Source: an uncultured Litoreibacter sp. (GTDB taxonomy: Bacteria; Pseudomonadota; Alphaproteobacteria; Rhodobacterales; Rhodobacteraceae). From it: a DNA stretch of 64,000 bases. Shown here piece by piece: positions 1 through 9,410 of the stretch (position 1 is the stretch's first letter; every line of letters begins with the position of its first letter). The stretch covers positions 737,312-801,311 of the forward strand of contig CANNGL010000003.1 of the NCBI GenBank assembly GCA_947504205.1, given 5' to 3'. The notes under the pieces were generated by a model. That model had not been told where the DNA came from, searched no databases, and saw only the letters and a program-made list of their open reading frames with translations. Position numbers and translations under genes: made by a program.

Positions 1-908
1 AGCTCTGGAACGCTGTCCGCTTCGCCGAGATGAACGAGGTTTACGCCAGTGCGCCGCCCACGGACACACCGGTTGCGCAGCAAACCGTGAACCGCTGGAT
101 CTTGGGCGAGACGGCGAAGGTGCGCGAAGTGGTCGATCAGGCGATGGACGCACATCGGTTCAACGATGCGGCCAATGCGCTCTACGCCTTTGTCTGGGGC
201 AAGGTTTGTGATTGGTATGTCGAGTTTTCCAAGCCGCTGCTGATGGATGGCGCAGACGATGTGAAGCAGGAAACCCGCGCGACGATGGCATGGGTGCTGG
301 ACCAATGCATGGTCCTGCTGCATCCGATCATGCCCTTCATCACCGAAGAACTGTGGCAGGTCACCGCCACCCGCGACAAGATGCTGGTACATGCGGATTG
401 GCCAACCTACGGCGCGGAGCTTGTCGAAGACGCCGCCGACCGCGAGATGAACTGGGTCATTTACCTGATCGAGGCCGTTCGCTCTGCGCGCGGCGAAATG
501 CATGTGCCCGCCGGGTTGAAGGTGCCTTTGGTTCAGGTCGATCTCGATGACGCTGGCAAGGCGGCGTTCAAAGCGAACGAGGCGTTGATCCTGAAGCTTG
601 CCCGGATTGACTCTGTGTCAGAAGGCGAAGCGCCCAAAGGGTCGGTTTCGATTCCGGTTCCGGGTGGAAGCTTTGCCCTGCCATTGGCCGGGATCATCGA
701 TATCGACGAAGAAAAAGCCCGTCTGGAAAAGACCCTTGGGAAACTTGCCAAAGAGCTTGGTGGTCTGCGCGGCCGCCTCAACAATCCGAAATTCGTCGAA
801 AGCGCACCTGCGGATGTGGTAGAAGAGGCCAAGGCCAATCTTGCCGCCCGCGAATCCGAAGAAGCGAAGATCGTGGCGGCTCTGGAGCGACTGAAAGAGG
901 TTTCATGA
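1..908 (+). CDS. valS: Valyl-tRNA synthetase, C-terminal part (5' end outside window)
   Basis: The reading frame is open from base 3 and has no start in the window, so this is the last ~302 codons of a longer gene. The first residues ([12 protein letters not shown]) match the linker after the class I catalytic core of ValRS. They are followed by the helical anticodon-binding domain (segment with [13 protein letters not shown]) and, over the last ~65 residues, the charged coiled-coil arm ([17 protein letters not shown]) that is specific to ValRS and clamps the tRNA. The enzyme charges tRNA-Val in the cytoplasm. The stop overlaps the next start in ATGA, so the SH3-like gene is probably translationally coupled. 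Confidence 0.95.
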   Translation, partial: LWNAVRFAEMNEVYASAPPTDTPVAQQTVNRWILGETAKVREVVDQAMDAHRFNDAANALYAFVWGKVCDWYVEFSKPLLMDGADDVKQETRATMAWVLDQCMVLLHPIMPFITEELWQVTATRDKMLVHADWPTYGAELVEDAADREMNWVIYLIEAVRSARGEMHVPAGLKVPLVQVDLDDAGKAAFKANEALILKLARIDSVSEGEAPKGSVSIPVPGGSFALPLAGIIDIDEEKARLEKTLGKLAKELGGLRGRLNNPKFVESAPADVVEEAKANLAARESEEAKIVAALERLKEVS

Positions 909-1249
909 TCCGTTTCGCCATCGCATTTCTGTTTGCGGCAACGCCGCTCTGGGCAACTGCTGACGGCCCGGATTTCTGGCAGGTGACGGGCGTTGCATCC
1001 AACGACGTCTTGAATATGCGGATGGGGCCGGGCGCGGATTACATGATCCTTGATGTGCTCGCCTATAACGAGCGTCGGATCAAAGCCGTTGTCTGTGTGC
1101 CAACACTAGATGATGGCGACTATTTTGCCTTGACGGAAGCGGAGCGCGCCGACATCACGAAACTGCCGCGCTGGTGCTACGTGCGGACAGAAGATTTGCG
1201 CGACGGCTGGGTCAATATGCGCTTCATGGAAGAAGATTCAGGCCTATAG
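905..1249 (+). CDS. Secreted SH3-like domain protein
   Basis: A 114-residue protein starting with a cleavable signal peptide (about residues 1-19, hydrophobic [18 protein letters not shown]). It is followed by a bacterial SH3-type segment with the usual [12 protein letters not shown] signature near residues 35-48. Two cysteines (VVCVP and RWCYV) could form a disulfide in the periplasm. Such domains usually bind peptides or cell-wall material, but the ligand cannot be read from the sequence. The start overlaps the valS stop by 4 bases; the gene ends convergently with the crotonase gene. Confidence 0.75.
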   Translation: MIRFAIAFLFAATPLWATADGPDFWQVTGVASNDVLNMRMGPGADYMILDVLAYNERRIKAVVCVPTLDDGDYFALTEAERADITKLPRWCYVRTEDLRDGWVNMRFMEEDSGL

Positions 1250-1270
1250 ATCGGCTTCACCGCCTCGGCT

Positions 1271-2038
1271 CTATTTTTTCGCCATACCACGGGCAATCGC
1301 AGCCATCTGATCGGGTTTCCCTATCAGCGCTGCTTGCTCCTTGGCTTCGGCCATCAAAACCTCGGCACGCTCGGCGGTTTCCGCTGTTGCGATCAGGCGC
1401 TTGGCCGCCCGCATGGCGCTTGGGCTCTGTTCAGCGATTGTCTTGGCAAGCTCTTGTGCCCGCACCATAGGATCGTCAGCCATTTCGGTGATCAGGCCCG
1501 CGTTCATCGCATCCGGAGCCTCAAGCACCTCTGCCGTATAAATAATCCGGCGCAGCACATCGCTGCGGACAAGGTCAGGCAGAAGCACCATGCCACCCAT
1601 GTCTGGAACCAATCCCCATTTCATCTCCATCACGGATAGCTTTGTGTCTGGGGCGGCAATCCGGATATCGGCGCCCAAGGCAAGCTGCATTCCCGCGCCG
1701 AAACAGACACCGTGCAAGGCCGCGATGACCGGCACCTCAAGCGCGCGCCACGCCAGCGAAAACTCCTGAAACCGGTTCGCATCCCCGTGGGTGCGTTTCA
1801 CGATCAACTCATCTATGTCCTGACCGACCAGGCCTGACATGGCCATCAGATCAATGCCCGCGCAAAAGGCCCGACCCTCACCTGAGAGGAGCACGCAATT
1901 GATCTCGGCTCCACGCAACGCATGGGCGGCCGCAATAATGTCGTCAATCATCTCAAGTGAAATTGCATTCATCTTGTCCGGGCGGGACAGGGTGACATGG
2001 GCGATCTTGTCGGAGATTTCGGTGCGGATCAGGGTCAT
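1271..2038 (-). CDS. Crotonase / enoyl-CoA hydratase-isomerase family protein
   Basis: 255 residues, full length for the crotonase superfamily. The oxyanion-hole segments are AFCAGIDL and HGVCFGAGMQLALGADIR. The acidic residue of classical hydratases (Glu144 type, in a GGGCEL context) is Gln here. Downstream, the pattern SVMEMKWGLVPDMGG keeps a Glu and an Asp at the positions used by dienoyl-CoA isomerase. A hydratase role is therefore less certain than an isomerase-like or other CoA-thioester role. A 53-residue Tat-signal ORF lies 38 bases upstream on the same strand and may share the transcript. Confidence 0.8.
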   Translation of the reverse strand: MTLIRTEISDKIAHVTLSRPDKMNAISLEMIDDIIAAAHALRGAEINCVLLSGEGRAFCAGIDLMAMSGLVGQDIDELIVKRTHGDANRFQEFSLAWRALEVPVIAALHGVCFGAGMQLALGADIRIAAPDTKLSVMEMKWGLVPDMGGMVLLPDLVRSDVLRRIIYTAEVLEAPDAMNAGLITEMADDPMVRAQELAKTIAEQSPSAMRAAKRLIATAETAERAEVLMAEAKEQAALIGKPDQMAAIARGMAKK

Positions 2039-2076
2039 ATCGACAGGCTAAGCACCGTACGTCGGTCTGACCAGCG

Positions 2077-2238
2077 TTACCTTACGACGCGTTCTACGGC
2101 GCGCATCATGCCAAGGCCCTTGTCGAAGACCAGTTCAAGGATCACCTTGGGCTTGGCCCGGGCGATCTGGGGCAGATGCCTGGCAGTTCCGGCGGCGATA
2201 CTGGCCGCAATGAAGCCGCGGCGGGTAAGTTCCGGCAT
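2077..2238 (-). CDS. Small protein with twin-arginine signal-like N-terminus
   Basis: A 53-codon ORF with a strong ribosome-binding site (AAGGAGGG, 5 bases before ATG). The product begins MPELTRRGFIAASIAAG, which fits a Tat motif (T-R-R-G-F-I) followed by a weakly hydrophobic stretch and ARAK as a possible cleavage region. The remaining ~25 residues (KVILELVFDKGLGMMRAVERVV) hold no domain I recognise. It sits just upstream of the crotonase on the same strand and is divergent from the HisC-like gene. The good RBS and signal motif argue that it is real, but the function is unknown. Confidence 0.6.
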   Translation of the reverse strand: MPELTRRGFIAASIAAGTARHLPQIARAKPKVILELVFDKGLGMMRAVERVVR

Positions 2239-2335
2239 GCGGACCCTCCTTACTTGCGAATAGTTTTCATATGGGGTCGTAGACGCTTTCGATCAAGCCT
2301 TGCACCGGCGCAGCGCTTTGTCTTTGATGCGCAGC

Positions 2336-3448
2336 ATGACAAATCCTCGCCTGACCCCGCTCGCTGATACGCTGCCTGCCGCAGTTCCTTTCGTTGGTCC
2401 CGAAGCGCAGGAACGCGCGCGTGGGGCCGCGTTCGAGGCCCGGCTTGGGGCGAATGAAAGCGTCTTCGGGCCATCACCGAAGGTGATCGAGGCGATGTCC
2501 AAAGCGGCTGCAGATACATGGATGTATGGCGACCCTGAAAACCACGATCTGGTCCAGGCGCTTGCCAGCCATCATGGCGTGCTAGCCGAGAACATCATGG
2601 TAGGTGAGGGTATCGACGGCTTGTTGGGGTATGTGGTGCGGCTGTTTGTCGGTCCGGGTGATGCGGTGGTCACCTCTGACGGTGCTTATCCGACCTTCAA
2701 CTACCATGTGGCCGGGTATGGTGGCACGTTGCACAAAGTGCCTTATCGCAATGATATGGAAGATATCGAGGCCCTACTTGAAACTGCGACCGACAGGCAG
2801 GCCAAGCTGATCTATCTGGCAAACCCAGACAATCCGATGGGAACATGGCACGAAGCGCGCGTCATCGAAGAGATGGTGACGCGGATACCCGACGGGACGC
2901 TATTGGTGTTGGACGAAGCCTATGTGGACACCGCGCCCGACGGCACGGCGCCCAATATCGCAATTGATCAGACCAATGTGCTGCGCATGCGCACCTTTTC
3001 GAAGGCTTACGGCATGGCGGGTGCCCGGGTGGGCTACGCGCTTGGCGCGGCAGAGTTGACGCAGGCCTTCAACAAAATCCGGAACCATTTCGGGATGAGC
3101 CGCGTGTCACAGGCCGGTGCGCTGGCGGCCCTCACCGATCAGGCTTATTTGAACAAGACCAAGGCAAAGATCGCAGCGGCGCGTGAAAGAATTTGTAAAA
3201 TCGCGGAGGCCAATGGTTTGACGCCACTGCCATCGGCAACAAATTTCGTGACGATTGACTGTGGTCGGGACGGTGATTTTGCACGTGCTGTTCTGGCAGA
3301 GATGGTGGCGCTGGGGATTTTTGTTCGCATGCCCTTTGTCGCGCCGCAGGATCGCTGCATTCGGATAAGCTGTAGTGTGCCGTCCGATCTTGATCTCTTC
3401 GAGGAGGCTCTTCCAAAGGCGTTGGCTGCCGCCCGCGCGAAAAAGTAA
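2336..3448 (+). CDS. PLP-dependent aminotransferase, HisC-like (class I/II)
   Basis: 370 residues from the ATG at 2336 (MTNPRLTPL), chosen because residues before it look non-coding; an in-frame ATG at 2327 is possible. The fold-type I aminotransferase signature is complete: NPDNPMGT at 163-170, VLDEAY with Asp193 for the PLP ring nitrogen, and the Schiff-base lysine Lys223 in TFSKAYGMAGARVGY. This arrangement is closest to histidinol-phosphate aminotransferases and related dehydratase-like PLP enzymes. No other his genes are nearby, so the substrate is not settled; a general aromatic or HisC-like amino acid aminotransferase is possible. Confidence 0.85.
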   Translation: MTNPRLTPLADTLPAAVPFVGPEAQERARGAAFEARLGANESVFGPSPKVIEAMSKAAADTWMYGDPENHDLVQALASHHGVLAENIMVGEGIDGLLGYVVRLFVGPGDAVVTSDGAYPTFNYHVAGYGGTLHKVPYRNDMEDIEALLETATDRQAKLIYLANPDNPMGTWHEARVIEEMVTRIPDGTLLVLDEAYVDTAPDGTAPNIAIDQTNVLRMRTFSKAYGMAGARVGYALGAAELTQAFNKIRNHFGMSRVSQAGALAALTDQAYLNKTKAKIAAARERICKIAEANGLTPLPSATNFVTIDCGRDGDFARAVLAEMVALGIFVRMPFVAPQDRCIRISCSVPSDLDLFEEALPKALAAARAKK

Positions 3449-3506
3449 CTGGCAATTTGGCATCTGCGCGTTACGCTTCTGGGCGATGTAACCAAAGCTG
3501 CCGCCC

Positions 3507-3683
3507 ATGCCAGACCCACACAGACGACAAGTGGAAGACTACACCAATCCGTTTCTTGTGATGGCGGGTGTAACGGTTTTTATTGGTTTGTTCTTACTCT
3601 GGGCGCCGTTTGGCTATCTGGCATCGATCGTGTCAGGCTACGCCCTCCACCTGCTCATCAACAGACTTCCACGTCGCAACTGA
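3507..3683 (+). CDS. Small single-span membrane protein (58 aa)
   Basis: A 58-codon ORF 58 bases downstream of the aminotransferase. It has a polar N-terminus (MPDPHRRQVEDYTNP), one long hydrophobic stretch (about residues 16-42, FLVMAGVTVFIGLFLLWAPFGY) and a basic C-terminus (NRLPRRN). This is the layout of a small inner-membrane protein. No clear Shine-Dalgarno sequence is visible, and I recognise no family. It ends 32 bases from the convergent aminotransferase gene. Confidence 0.5.
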   Translation: MPDPHRRQVEDYTNPFLVMAGVTVFIGLFLLWAPFGYLASIVSGYALHLLINRLPRRN

Positions 3684-3715
3684 CTTTCGCCTTCTTGGCG
3701 GAGCGTTCAGTCTTG

Positions 3716-4912
3716 TTATTCCGCGCAAATCTTGGCGGCGGCTGCAAGTGCGCCACTGCCATGCGGAATGTCCAACGCTGTCAGGCCTGCTTCGATAGCG
3801 CCAAGCGTGCCAAGCATCATATGTGTGTTCACATGCCCCATATGCCCAACCCGAAAGAAACCATCGGCGTTCGGATCGTCTTGGGTCGACATGCCGAGAC
3901 CTATGCCCAGCGTGACACCCGCCTCGTTTGTTAGCCAGTTGCGCAGGTTGACACCGTTGGGGGCTCCAATCCGAACTGCTGTTACCGCGTTTGAGCGATG
4001 CGCCCGTTCGACCATGTTCAGTTCAACTGGACCGTCCTCGGACCATGCCTCAAATGCCGCCCAAACCGCGCGGGCGAGCTGTGCATGACGTGCCCAGACG
4101 GCTTCTAGGCCTTCTTCCTTCAGGATCATGTCGAGAGCAACGCGTAGACCGAAAATATGCTGGGTCGGCGCTGTGCCGCAGTGATACTGGTAATAGACCT
4201 CGGGATTGCTGCGCGGCTCCCAATCCCAGTAACTCGACACCCGCTCCACCTGAGAGCGGCGCTTCTGGGCGCGGTCATTGAAGAATACAAAACAGGTGCC
4301 CGCCGGAACCATCAGACCCTTCTGGCAGCCAGCCACCAGAATATCGACGCCCCAATCGTCCATCTGCATCTCGTCGCAGCCCAGACAGGCGATGGCGTCC
4401 ACCATCAAAAGCGCCGGATGGCCAACGGCATCCAAGACTTTTCGCAAACCCGCGACATCGCTTTTGGCACTTGTGGCGGTATCCACCTGCACGGCCAATA
4501 TGGCTTTTAGCTTGTGCTCTTTGTCGGCGCGTAACGCGGCTTCTACCTGATCAAGATCGATCGGGCTGCGGCGACCATGATCTATCACGTCGCAATCTAC
4601 CCCGACGCGTCGCGCCATTTCGGCCCAGCCGTGGCTGAATTGCCCCGTGGCAGGCACCAGAACCCGATCACCTGGGTTCAGCACATTCACCAGAGAGGCC
4701 TCCCATGCTGCATGACCATTGCCGATATACATCGCCAGATGCCCTTTGGTCCGCGCCACCGCTTTGAGGTCCGGGATCAGCGAGTGGGTCATCTCGATCA
4801 ACTCGCCGGTATAGATATTGGGCGAGGGTCGGTGCATCGCCTGCAATACCCGCTCGGGCATCACGGAGGGACCGGGAATGGCGAGGGTATGGCGGCCATT
4901 GGCAAGAGGCAT
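3716..4912 (-). CDS. Class V aminotransferase, serine/alanine-glyoxylate type
   Basis: 398 residues, matching the AGXT / serine-glyoxylate aminotransferase family. The N-terminal PGPSVMPERVLQAM segment and GNGHAAWEASL (about 64-74) are family hallmarks; the PLP lysine is Lys198 in AGCQKGLMVP. The reaction transfers an amino group from serine or alanine to glyoxylate, as in C1 and glyoxylate metabolism. No serine-cycle genes are beside it, so the exact donor is uncertain. It lies 80 bases downstream of the glycosyltransferase gene on the same strand. Confidence 0.88.
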   Translation of the reverse strand: MPLANGRHTLAIPGPSVMPERVLQAMHRPSPNIYTGELIEMTHSLIPDLKAVARTKGHLAMYIGNGHAAWEASLVNVLNPGDRVLVPATGQFSHGWAEMARRVGVDCDVIDHGRRSPIDLDQVEAALRADKEHKLKAILAVQVDTATSAKSDVAGLRKVLDAVGHPALLMVDAIACLGCDEMQMDDWGVDILVAGCQKGLMVPAGTCFVFFNDRAQKRRSQVERVSSYWDWEPRSNPEVYYQYHCGTAPTQHIFGLRVALDMILKEEGLEAVWARHAQLARAVWAAFEAWSEDGPVELNMVERAHRSNAVTAVRIGAPNGVNLRNWLTNEAGVTLGIGLGMSTQDDPNADGFFRVGHMGHVNTHMMLGTLGAIEAGLTALDIPHGSGALAAAAKICAE

Positions 4913-4992
4913 TGAACTGTCCTTAAAATCGTCCGCCCAGAGGTAGGCCGCGCCCGGCGGCAGGTCAATTCCACGCGCCGTGATGGATCAGT

Positions 4993-5682
4993 TCACGATT
5001 TTTGATAAGACCTGACCAGATCGTTTGGGTCGGCGCCCAGAAAGTAGCGCGCGAGTGTGAGCAGATTGCGGGCGCCCCGTCTGACCCAGCCCTGTTCGAC
5101 ATACTTGTCCGCACTTGTATTGGCGACCGAAGCGAGCATGGTAATTTTGCCTTTCAAGGCGCGGGCGATGGAGACATCCTCCATCAGAGGCTGGTCCGGG
5201 TAGCCTCCGATATCATCGTAAAGTGTGCGAGAGATGAGAAGCCCCTGATCGCCGTAGGGAAGATCGAAGAGGCGGGTGCGCAGGTTGGCCCAGCCCGAGA
5301 CCAGCAGTGGCGCGATGCCTTTGGCCCGAAAGCTCAAGCGAAACACGGCGGCGTCCGTGCTGTTCTGGATATGGGCGGCCACAGCCCCCGGCCAGTCGGG
5401 CGACAGATATGTGTCGGCGTGCAGGAACAACAACCAATCACCGCGCGCGGCAATAGCTCCGCGGGCCAATTGCCCACCACGCCCGGCAGGCCCGGTGATG
5501 AGCTCGGCGCCAGCCGCGTCCGCGACTTTGGCTGTCTCGTCATCGCTGCCGCCATCACTGATCACCACGTCCCTGATCAATCCAATCTCGACACCCGGAA
5601 GCAGTGCGTTCAGCGCAGCGGGCAGAGTGTCTGCCGCATTTCGCGTCGGCATGATTATGGAGATACGGGGAGGTCTGGACAT
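4993..5682 (-). CDS. Family 2 glycosyltransferase (TIGR04283-like)
   Basis: 229 residues with a GT-A fold start (ISIIMPTRNAADTL), DGGSDDET near residues 43-50 and a DXD-like LHADT near 92. The line GDQGLLISRTLYDDIGGYPD and the MEDVSIARALK segment fit the subgroup often called rSAM/selenodomain- or arsenosugar-associated transferases. No signal peptide or membrane span is apparent. None of the usual partners of that subgroup is adjacent, so the acceptor is unknown. It is divergent from ygfZ, with 66 bases between the starts. Confidence 0.8.
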   Translation of the reverse strand: MSRPPRISIIMPTRNAADTLPAALNALLPGVEIGLIRDVVISDGGSDDETAKVADAAGAELITGPAGRGGQLARGAIAARGDWLLFLHADTYLSPDWPGAVAAHIQNSTDAAVFRLSFRAKGIAPLLVSGWANLRTRLFDLPYGDQGLLISRTLYDDIGGYPDQPLMEDVSIARALKGKITMLASVANTSADKYVEQGWVRRGARNLLTLARYFLGADPNDLVRSYQKS

Positions 5683-5748
5683 GGGCCCTCTATGATCCGG
5701 TCGCCCACCGTCCTATATGACGAGAAACGCTGTGGCGAGGGCCCTATC

Positions 5749-6498
5749 ATGACGCAGTCTCGAAGCATTATCCGGATCACGGGCGAGGATCGTATCGAAT
5801 TCCTTCAAGGTCTGGTGACCAATGATCTGAGCAAGCTTGATCGCGGTTTGGTTTATGCGGCTTTGCTGACGCCCCAAGGTAAATATCTCTCTGACTTTTT
5901 CCTGTTCACCGATCCTTCGAACTCCGCGGCCATTCTGCTTGATACACACAGCGATCTGGCACCGGGCCTGCTGAAACGTCTGGGCTTTTATCGCCTGCGC
6001 GCCAAGGTTGCGCTTGAAGAGACGGATATAGCGGTCCGGCGCGGCGTCAGTGATCCACCTCCGGGTGCGCTACGCGACCCGCGTCATGCTGATTTGGGCT
6101 GGCGGCTCTACGGGGCTACTGGTGACGACGATGGCAGCGATTTTGATGCGGTCCGGGTCAAACACTGTATCCCAGAGGCCTTGCGGGAACTGATCCCTGA
6201 CCAGACTTTCATCCTTGAAGCCGGGTTCGAGCGGATCAACGGCGTCGATTTCAAGAAGGGCTGCTATGTCGGTCAGGAAGTGACCGCGCGGATGAAGCAC
6301 AAAACCGAGTTGCGAAAAGGCTTCGTCCGGGTAGGGCTGTCCAATCCGGTCCCAGAGGGTACGGAAGTCTTGGCTGACGGCCGCGCAGCCGGGAGGGTTT
6401 GCACTGTCGTAGGTAAGGAGGCCATCGCCTATCTCAGGCTTGACCGCGCGAAGGGGTCCCTGCGCGCGGGCGATGAACTGGTTATCTATCCAGCGTAA
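5749..6498 (+). CDS. ygfZ: Folate-binding protein YgfZ (tRNA-modifying / Fe-S repair GcvT-like)
   Basis: 249 residues from the ATG at 5749. The frame is open further upstream, but that part lies antisense to the glycosyltransferase and is not coding. The diagnostic YgfZ motif KGCYVGQE is at residues 170-177 with Cys172, preceded by the GcvT-like N-domain (RIEFLQGLVTNDL). YgfZ uses folate to support assembly or repair of certain Fe-S enzymes such as MiaB. The C-terminal beta-barrel part (KGFVRVGLSNPVPEG) is complete. Confidence 0.9.
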   Translation: MTQSRSIIRITGEDRIEFLQGLVTNDLSKLDRGLVYAALLTPQGKYLSDFFLFTDPSNSAAILLDTHSDLAPGLLKRLGFYRLRAKVALEETDIAVRRGVSDPPPGALRDPRHADLGWRLYGATGDDDGSDFDAVRVKHCIPEALRELIPDQTFILEAGFERINGVDFKKGCYVGQEVTARMKHKTELRKGFVRVGLSNPVPEGTEVLADGRAAGRVCTVVGKEAIAYLRLDRAKGSLRAGDELVIYPA

Positions 6499-6499
6499 T

Positions 6500-7759
6500 T
6501 TAGGCGGCTGCGCTCAGCTTTGCCTCACGCGCAGCGATCTCTTCAATCGGCGCTTTGGCAATGATGTCATCGACATTCTCGAAATTGCGTAGCAACGCGC
6601 CTTTGCGCGTGAAAGTGGCGTAGTAGGGTGTCTTGTTCACCAGCACCAGCCAGCTCGACATCTGTGTTTCCGGCTTTTGTGCCCCATCGACAGGGCTGAG
6701 CCCGTCAAGCTTGGCATCGTCTCCCAGTTGGGACAGCAAATGCTGCAGGGCAACTGGAGCTTTCAGATCCGCCGCCAACCCCGCGATTTTCGCACAGGAC
6801 TGAGTGCTGGCCTCGCCTAACTTCTCGCCCACGCTGGGCGATTTGAATTGAGCCATTCGCCCGTCTGCGATTGCCGCTGACATCCCTTCCGCGTCCGAAA
6901 GATCGGGCATCTCGGGATTGTCGGGTTGGATCAAATCACGAATTTCAACGCGATCATCCAGCGTAAATGCGAATTTCTGGCCCTTGGCTGTTGCGGCGCG
7001 GAAGGCCATCGCCTTTTCACCGTCAAGGTCTTCATAGCTTCCATTGCCTAAATTCATCAGGACATTCGTCTGCCCGTCGCTTGCCACGGCTGTTGCGATG
7101 CCCAGCCAAAGGGGATCGGACATGCGGTGCTTGATATGATCGACCTGACGTTTTTCCATTCGAATGTCGCGATGTTCATTCAGCTTGGCGGTCTCGTTCA
7201 TCGCGGCGCCATATGCCTCGTCAGAGACGAGGCGCAGGCCCTGCCAGCTTTGGATCCAAGCCTTGTTCAGGTCGGCCATCGGCGTTTTGCCTTCTACCGC
7301 GTAGAATTCGCTATCGAGCTTGTCGAGGTATTCATCGCGCCCGCCGCTGAAACCTGTTTGAGCCGCTGCCTTCTTCGGGTTCTTCTTCACCCATTTGATC
7401 ATCTTGCGCAGCGTCGCCAAATGCTCGTCAGCCCCCATCGCTTCAAGGCCCAGTTCGGCATTGCGCACAGTGAGCGGATAGTTCTGGCCCAAGTTGTGAA
7501 TGAACTGGCTGTGGCCCCCGTTATTGACCTGAGCCAGGTAATAATCCGCGTGATAGCTTTGCAGGGCATGTTCAGGCAGTTCGGTTGGGTAAAACAACCC
7601 GACGCGCTGGATATCATTTACGAAATCCACCACGGCTGAGACCGCGTGCCAGCTTTCGCTTGAGTCCATGGCGGATTGCCGCATGACCACTGCTTGCAAC
7701 CGCTCTGCGGGAGCGGTCTTCGTCACAGCTGCCTTCTTTCGTTTGAATATGTTGAACAT
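6500..7759 (-). CDS. DUF4375-like (DMP19 family) protein
   Basis: 419 residues from the ATG at 7759 (MFNIFKRKKAAVTKT); an ATG four codons upstream at 7771 is equally possible, as neither has a strong RBS. Residues ~50-140 carry the pattern of the DUF4375/DMP19 family: a leading ADYYLAQVNNGGHSQFIHN followed by a helical region and a KWVKKNP segment. The C-terminal ~200 residues (LDDRVEIRDLIQPDNPE and on) are less familiar. No signal peptide or membrane span is seen. The molecular role of the family is unknown. The gene ends 1 base from the ygfZ stop, convergently. Confidence 0.7.
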   Translation of the reverse strand: MFNIFKRKKAAVTKTAPAERLQAVVMRQSAMDSSESWHAVSAVVDFVNDIQRVGLFYPTELPEHALQSYHADYYLAQVNNGGHSQFIHNLGQNYPLTVRNAELGLEAMGADEHLATLRKMIKWVKKNPKKAAAQTGFSGGRDEYLDKLDSEFYAVEGKTPMADLNKAWIQSWQGLRLVSDEAYGAAMNETAKLNEHRDIRMEKRQVDHIKHRMSDPLWLGIATAVASDGQTNVLMNLGNGSYEDLDGEKAMAFRAATAKGQKFAFTLDDRVEIRDLIQPDNPEMPDLSDAEGMSAAIADGRMAQFKSPSVGEKLGEASTQSCAKIAGLAADLKAPVALQHLLSQLGDDAKLDGLSPVDGAQKPETQMSSWLVLVNKTPYYATFTRKGALLRNFENVDDIIAKAPIEEIAAREAKLSAAA

Positions 7760-7982
7760 TTTAAGCCCCATTCATCTAAACTTCATAATTGGGTGCGGAG
7801 CGTTCACAGGATTTAGTTCGAATCTGAGGCCGGTTTTGGGCAGTGTTGTGGCAAGTGGCGAGAAAAGCACAGTTGCCGAGGGTCGAAACTGTCGGGAATA
7901 TGTGCGCAATTGGCGCAATCGGCTATCTGATTTTCTGAGGCCGTTCTAACATCGAAACATCCAGCTTCAGGAGGCTCCTTCA

Positions 7983-9410
7983 ATGAAAAACGCCCGCAAT
8001 TTTTATATCAACGGCGCGTGGGTTGCCCCAGTAGCGGCCCGTGATCTGGATGTGATTGATCCTTCAAGTGAAGAGGTGTGCGCGACGATCTCGATTGGGG
8101 ACGAGGCGGATACAAACGCGGCTGTCGCGTCCGCGCGCTCGGCTTTTGATACGTGGTCGCAGACCTCGAAGGCTGACAGACTGGCGCTGCTCAATCGCAT
8201 TGCAGAGGTCTATACCGCGCATGAGGCTGACCTGATCGAGGCGATCAGTGTCGAGATGGGGGCGCCGACTTCTGTGTCGCAGGAAGATCAGTATGGCTCG
8301 GGCATCTGGCACATCGAAGGGATCACAAAGGCGCTCGAAGACTACGAATTTGAAGCGCCGCTGTCTGACGACGAAATGATCCTGCATGAACCCATCGGCG
8401 TTTGCGCTCTGATCACGCCCTGGAACTGGCCAATGAACCAGATCGTGCTGAAAGTAATTGCCGCTCTTGCCGCAGGCTGCACGATGGTTCTGAAACCCTC
8501 TGAGATCGCGCCGCTTTCCGCGCTGGTCTTCACAAAGATCATGCACGAGGCCGGCGTGCCTGCGGGTGTCTACAATATGGTTAACGGCGACGGGCCGGGC
8601 GTGGGCTCGCAGCTTTCGGCGCATCCCGATGTTGATATGGTTTCGTTTACCGGGTCCACCCGCGCGGGCATTCTGATTTCCAAAGCTGCGGCGGACAGTG
8701 TCAAACGCGTAGCGTTGGAACTTGGTGGCAAAGGTTCGAATATCATCTTTGCCGATGCGCGCCCGGAGGCTGTTCAGGATGGGGCCACGTTCTGCTTCCA
8801 CAACACCGGCCAATCCTGTGATTGTGCGGCCCGCATGTTGGTGGAGCGCAGCCGTTACGACGATGCGGTGGAGCAAGCGCGCTTAGTGGCGGAAAACACC
8901 AAAACCGGCCCTGCGCGTGAAGATGGCACTCAGATGGGTCCATTGGTCAGCCATGTTCATTTCGACAAGGTGCAGGGGCTTATCCAGCAAGGCATCAATG
9001 AAGGGGCGCGGCTTGTGGCCGGTGGTCCCGGACGCCCGGATGGTCTGAACCGAGGTTATTTCACACGGCCAACAGTATTTGCCGATGTGACCCCGGACAT
9101 GGAAATCTGGAAGCAGGAAATCTTTGGTCCGGTTCTGGCAATCATGCCCTTCGATACGGAGGAAGAGGCCATACGTCTCGCCAATGATACGGAATATGGC
9201 CTGTCCAATTTCATCCAGACCACGGATCGCGACCGCGCGCACCGTATTGCAGGTCGTCTGCGGTCGGGGCAGGTGCAGATCAATGGCGCTGCGATGTCCG
9301 CAGCCGCACCCTTTGGCGGTTACAAGCAAAGCGGAAATGGCCGCGAAGGCGGCAGGTTCGGGTTAGAGGAATTTCTGGAAGTGAAAGTTATTCCGGGCTG
9401 GGACGTTTAA
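7983..9410 (+). CDS. NAD(P)-dependent aldehyde dehydrogenase
   Basis: 475 residues, standard ALDH superfamily length, with a good RBS (AGGAGG, 7969-7974). The key residues are in place: PWNWP cofactor-site motif at 146-150, FTGST at 222-226, general base Glu246 in LELGGK, nucleophile Cys279 in NTGQSCDC, and the EIFGPV motif near 380. The enzyme oxidises an aldehyde to the acid in the cytoplasm. It resembles the DhaS-like broad-range branch; the substrate is not set by context. The stop codon lies inside a strong terminator hairpin. Confidence 0.92.
   Translation: MKNARNFYINGAWVAPVAARDLDVIDPSSEEVCATISIGDEADTNAAVASARSAFDTWSQTSKADRLALLNRIAEVYTAHEADLIEAISVEMGAPTSVSQEDQYGSGIWHIEGITKALEDYEFEAPLSDDEMILHEPIGVCALITPWNWPMNQIVLKVIAALAAGCTMVLKPSEIAPLSALVFTKIMHEAGVPAGVYNMVNGDGPGVGSQLSAHPDVDMVSFTGSTRAGILISKAAADSVKRVALELGGKGSNIIFADARPEAVQDGATFCFHNTGQSCDCAARMLVERSRYDDAVEQARLVAENTKTGPAREDGTQMGPLVSHVHFDKVQGLIQQGINEGARLVAGGPGRPDGLNRGYFTRPTVFADVTPDMEIWKQEIFGPVLAIMPFDTEEEAIRLANDTEYGLSNFIQTTDRDRAHRIAGRLRSGQVQINGAAMSAAAPFGGYKQSGNGREGGRFGLEEFLEVKVIPGWDV

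Noticed and set aside
5002..5748. An N-terminal extension of ygfZ of about 249 codons
   Set aside because: It is entirely antisense to the glycosyltransferase and shows no homology-like features; the YgfZ N-terminus begins at 5749.
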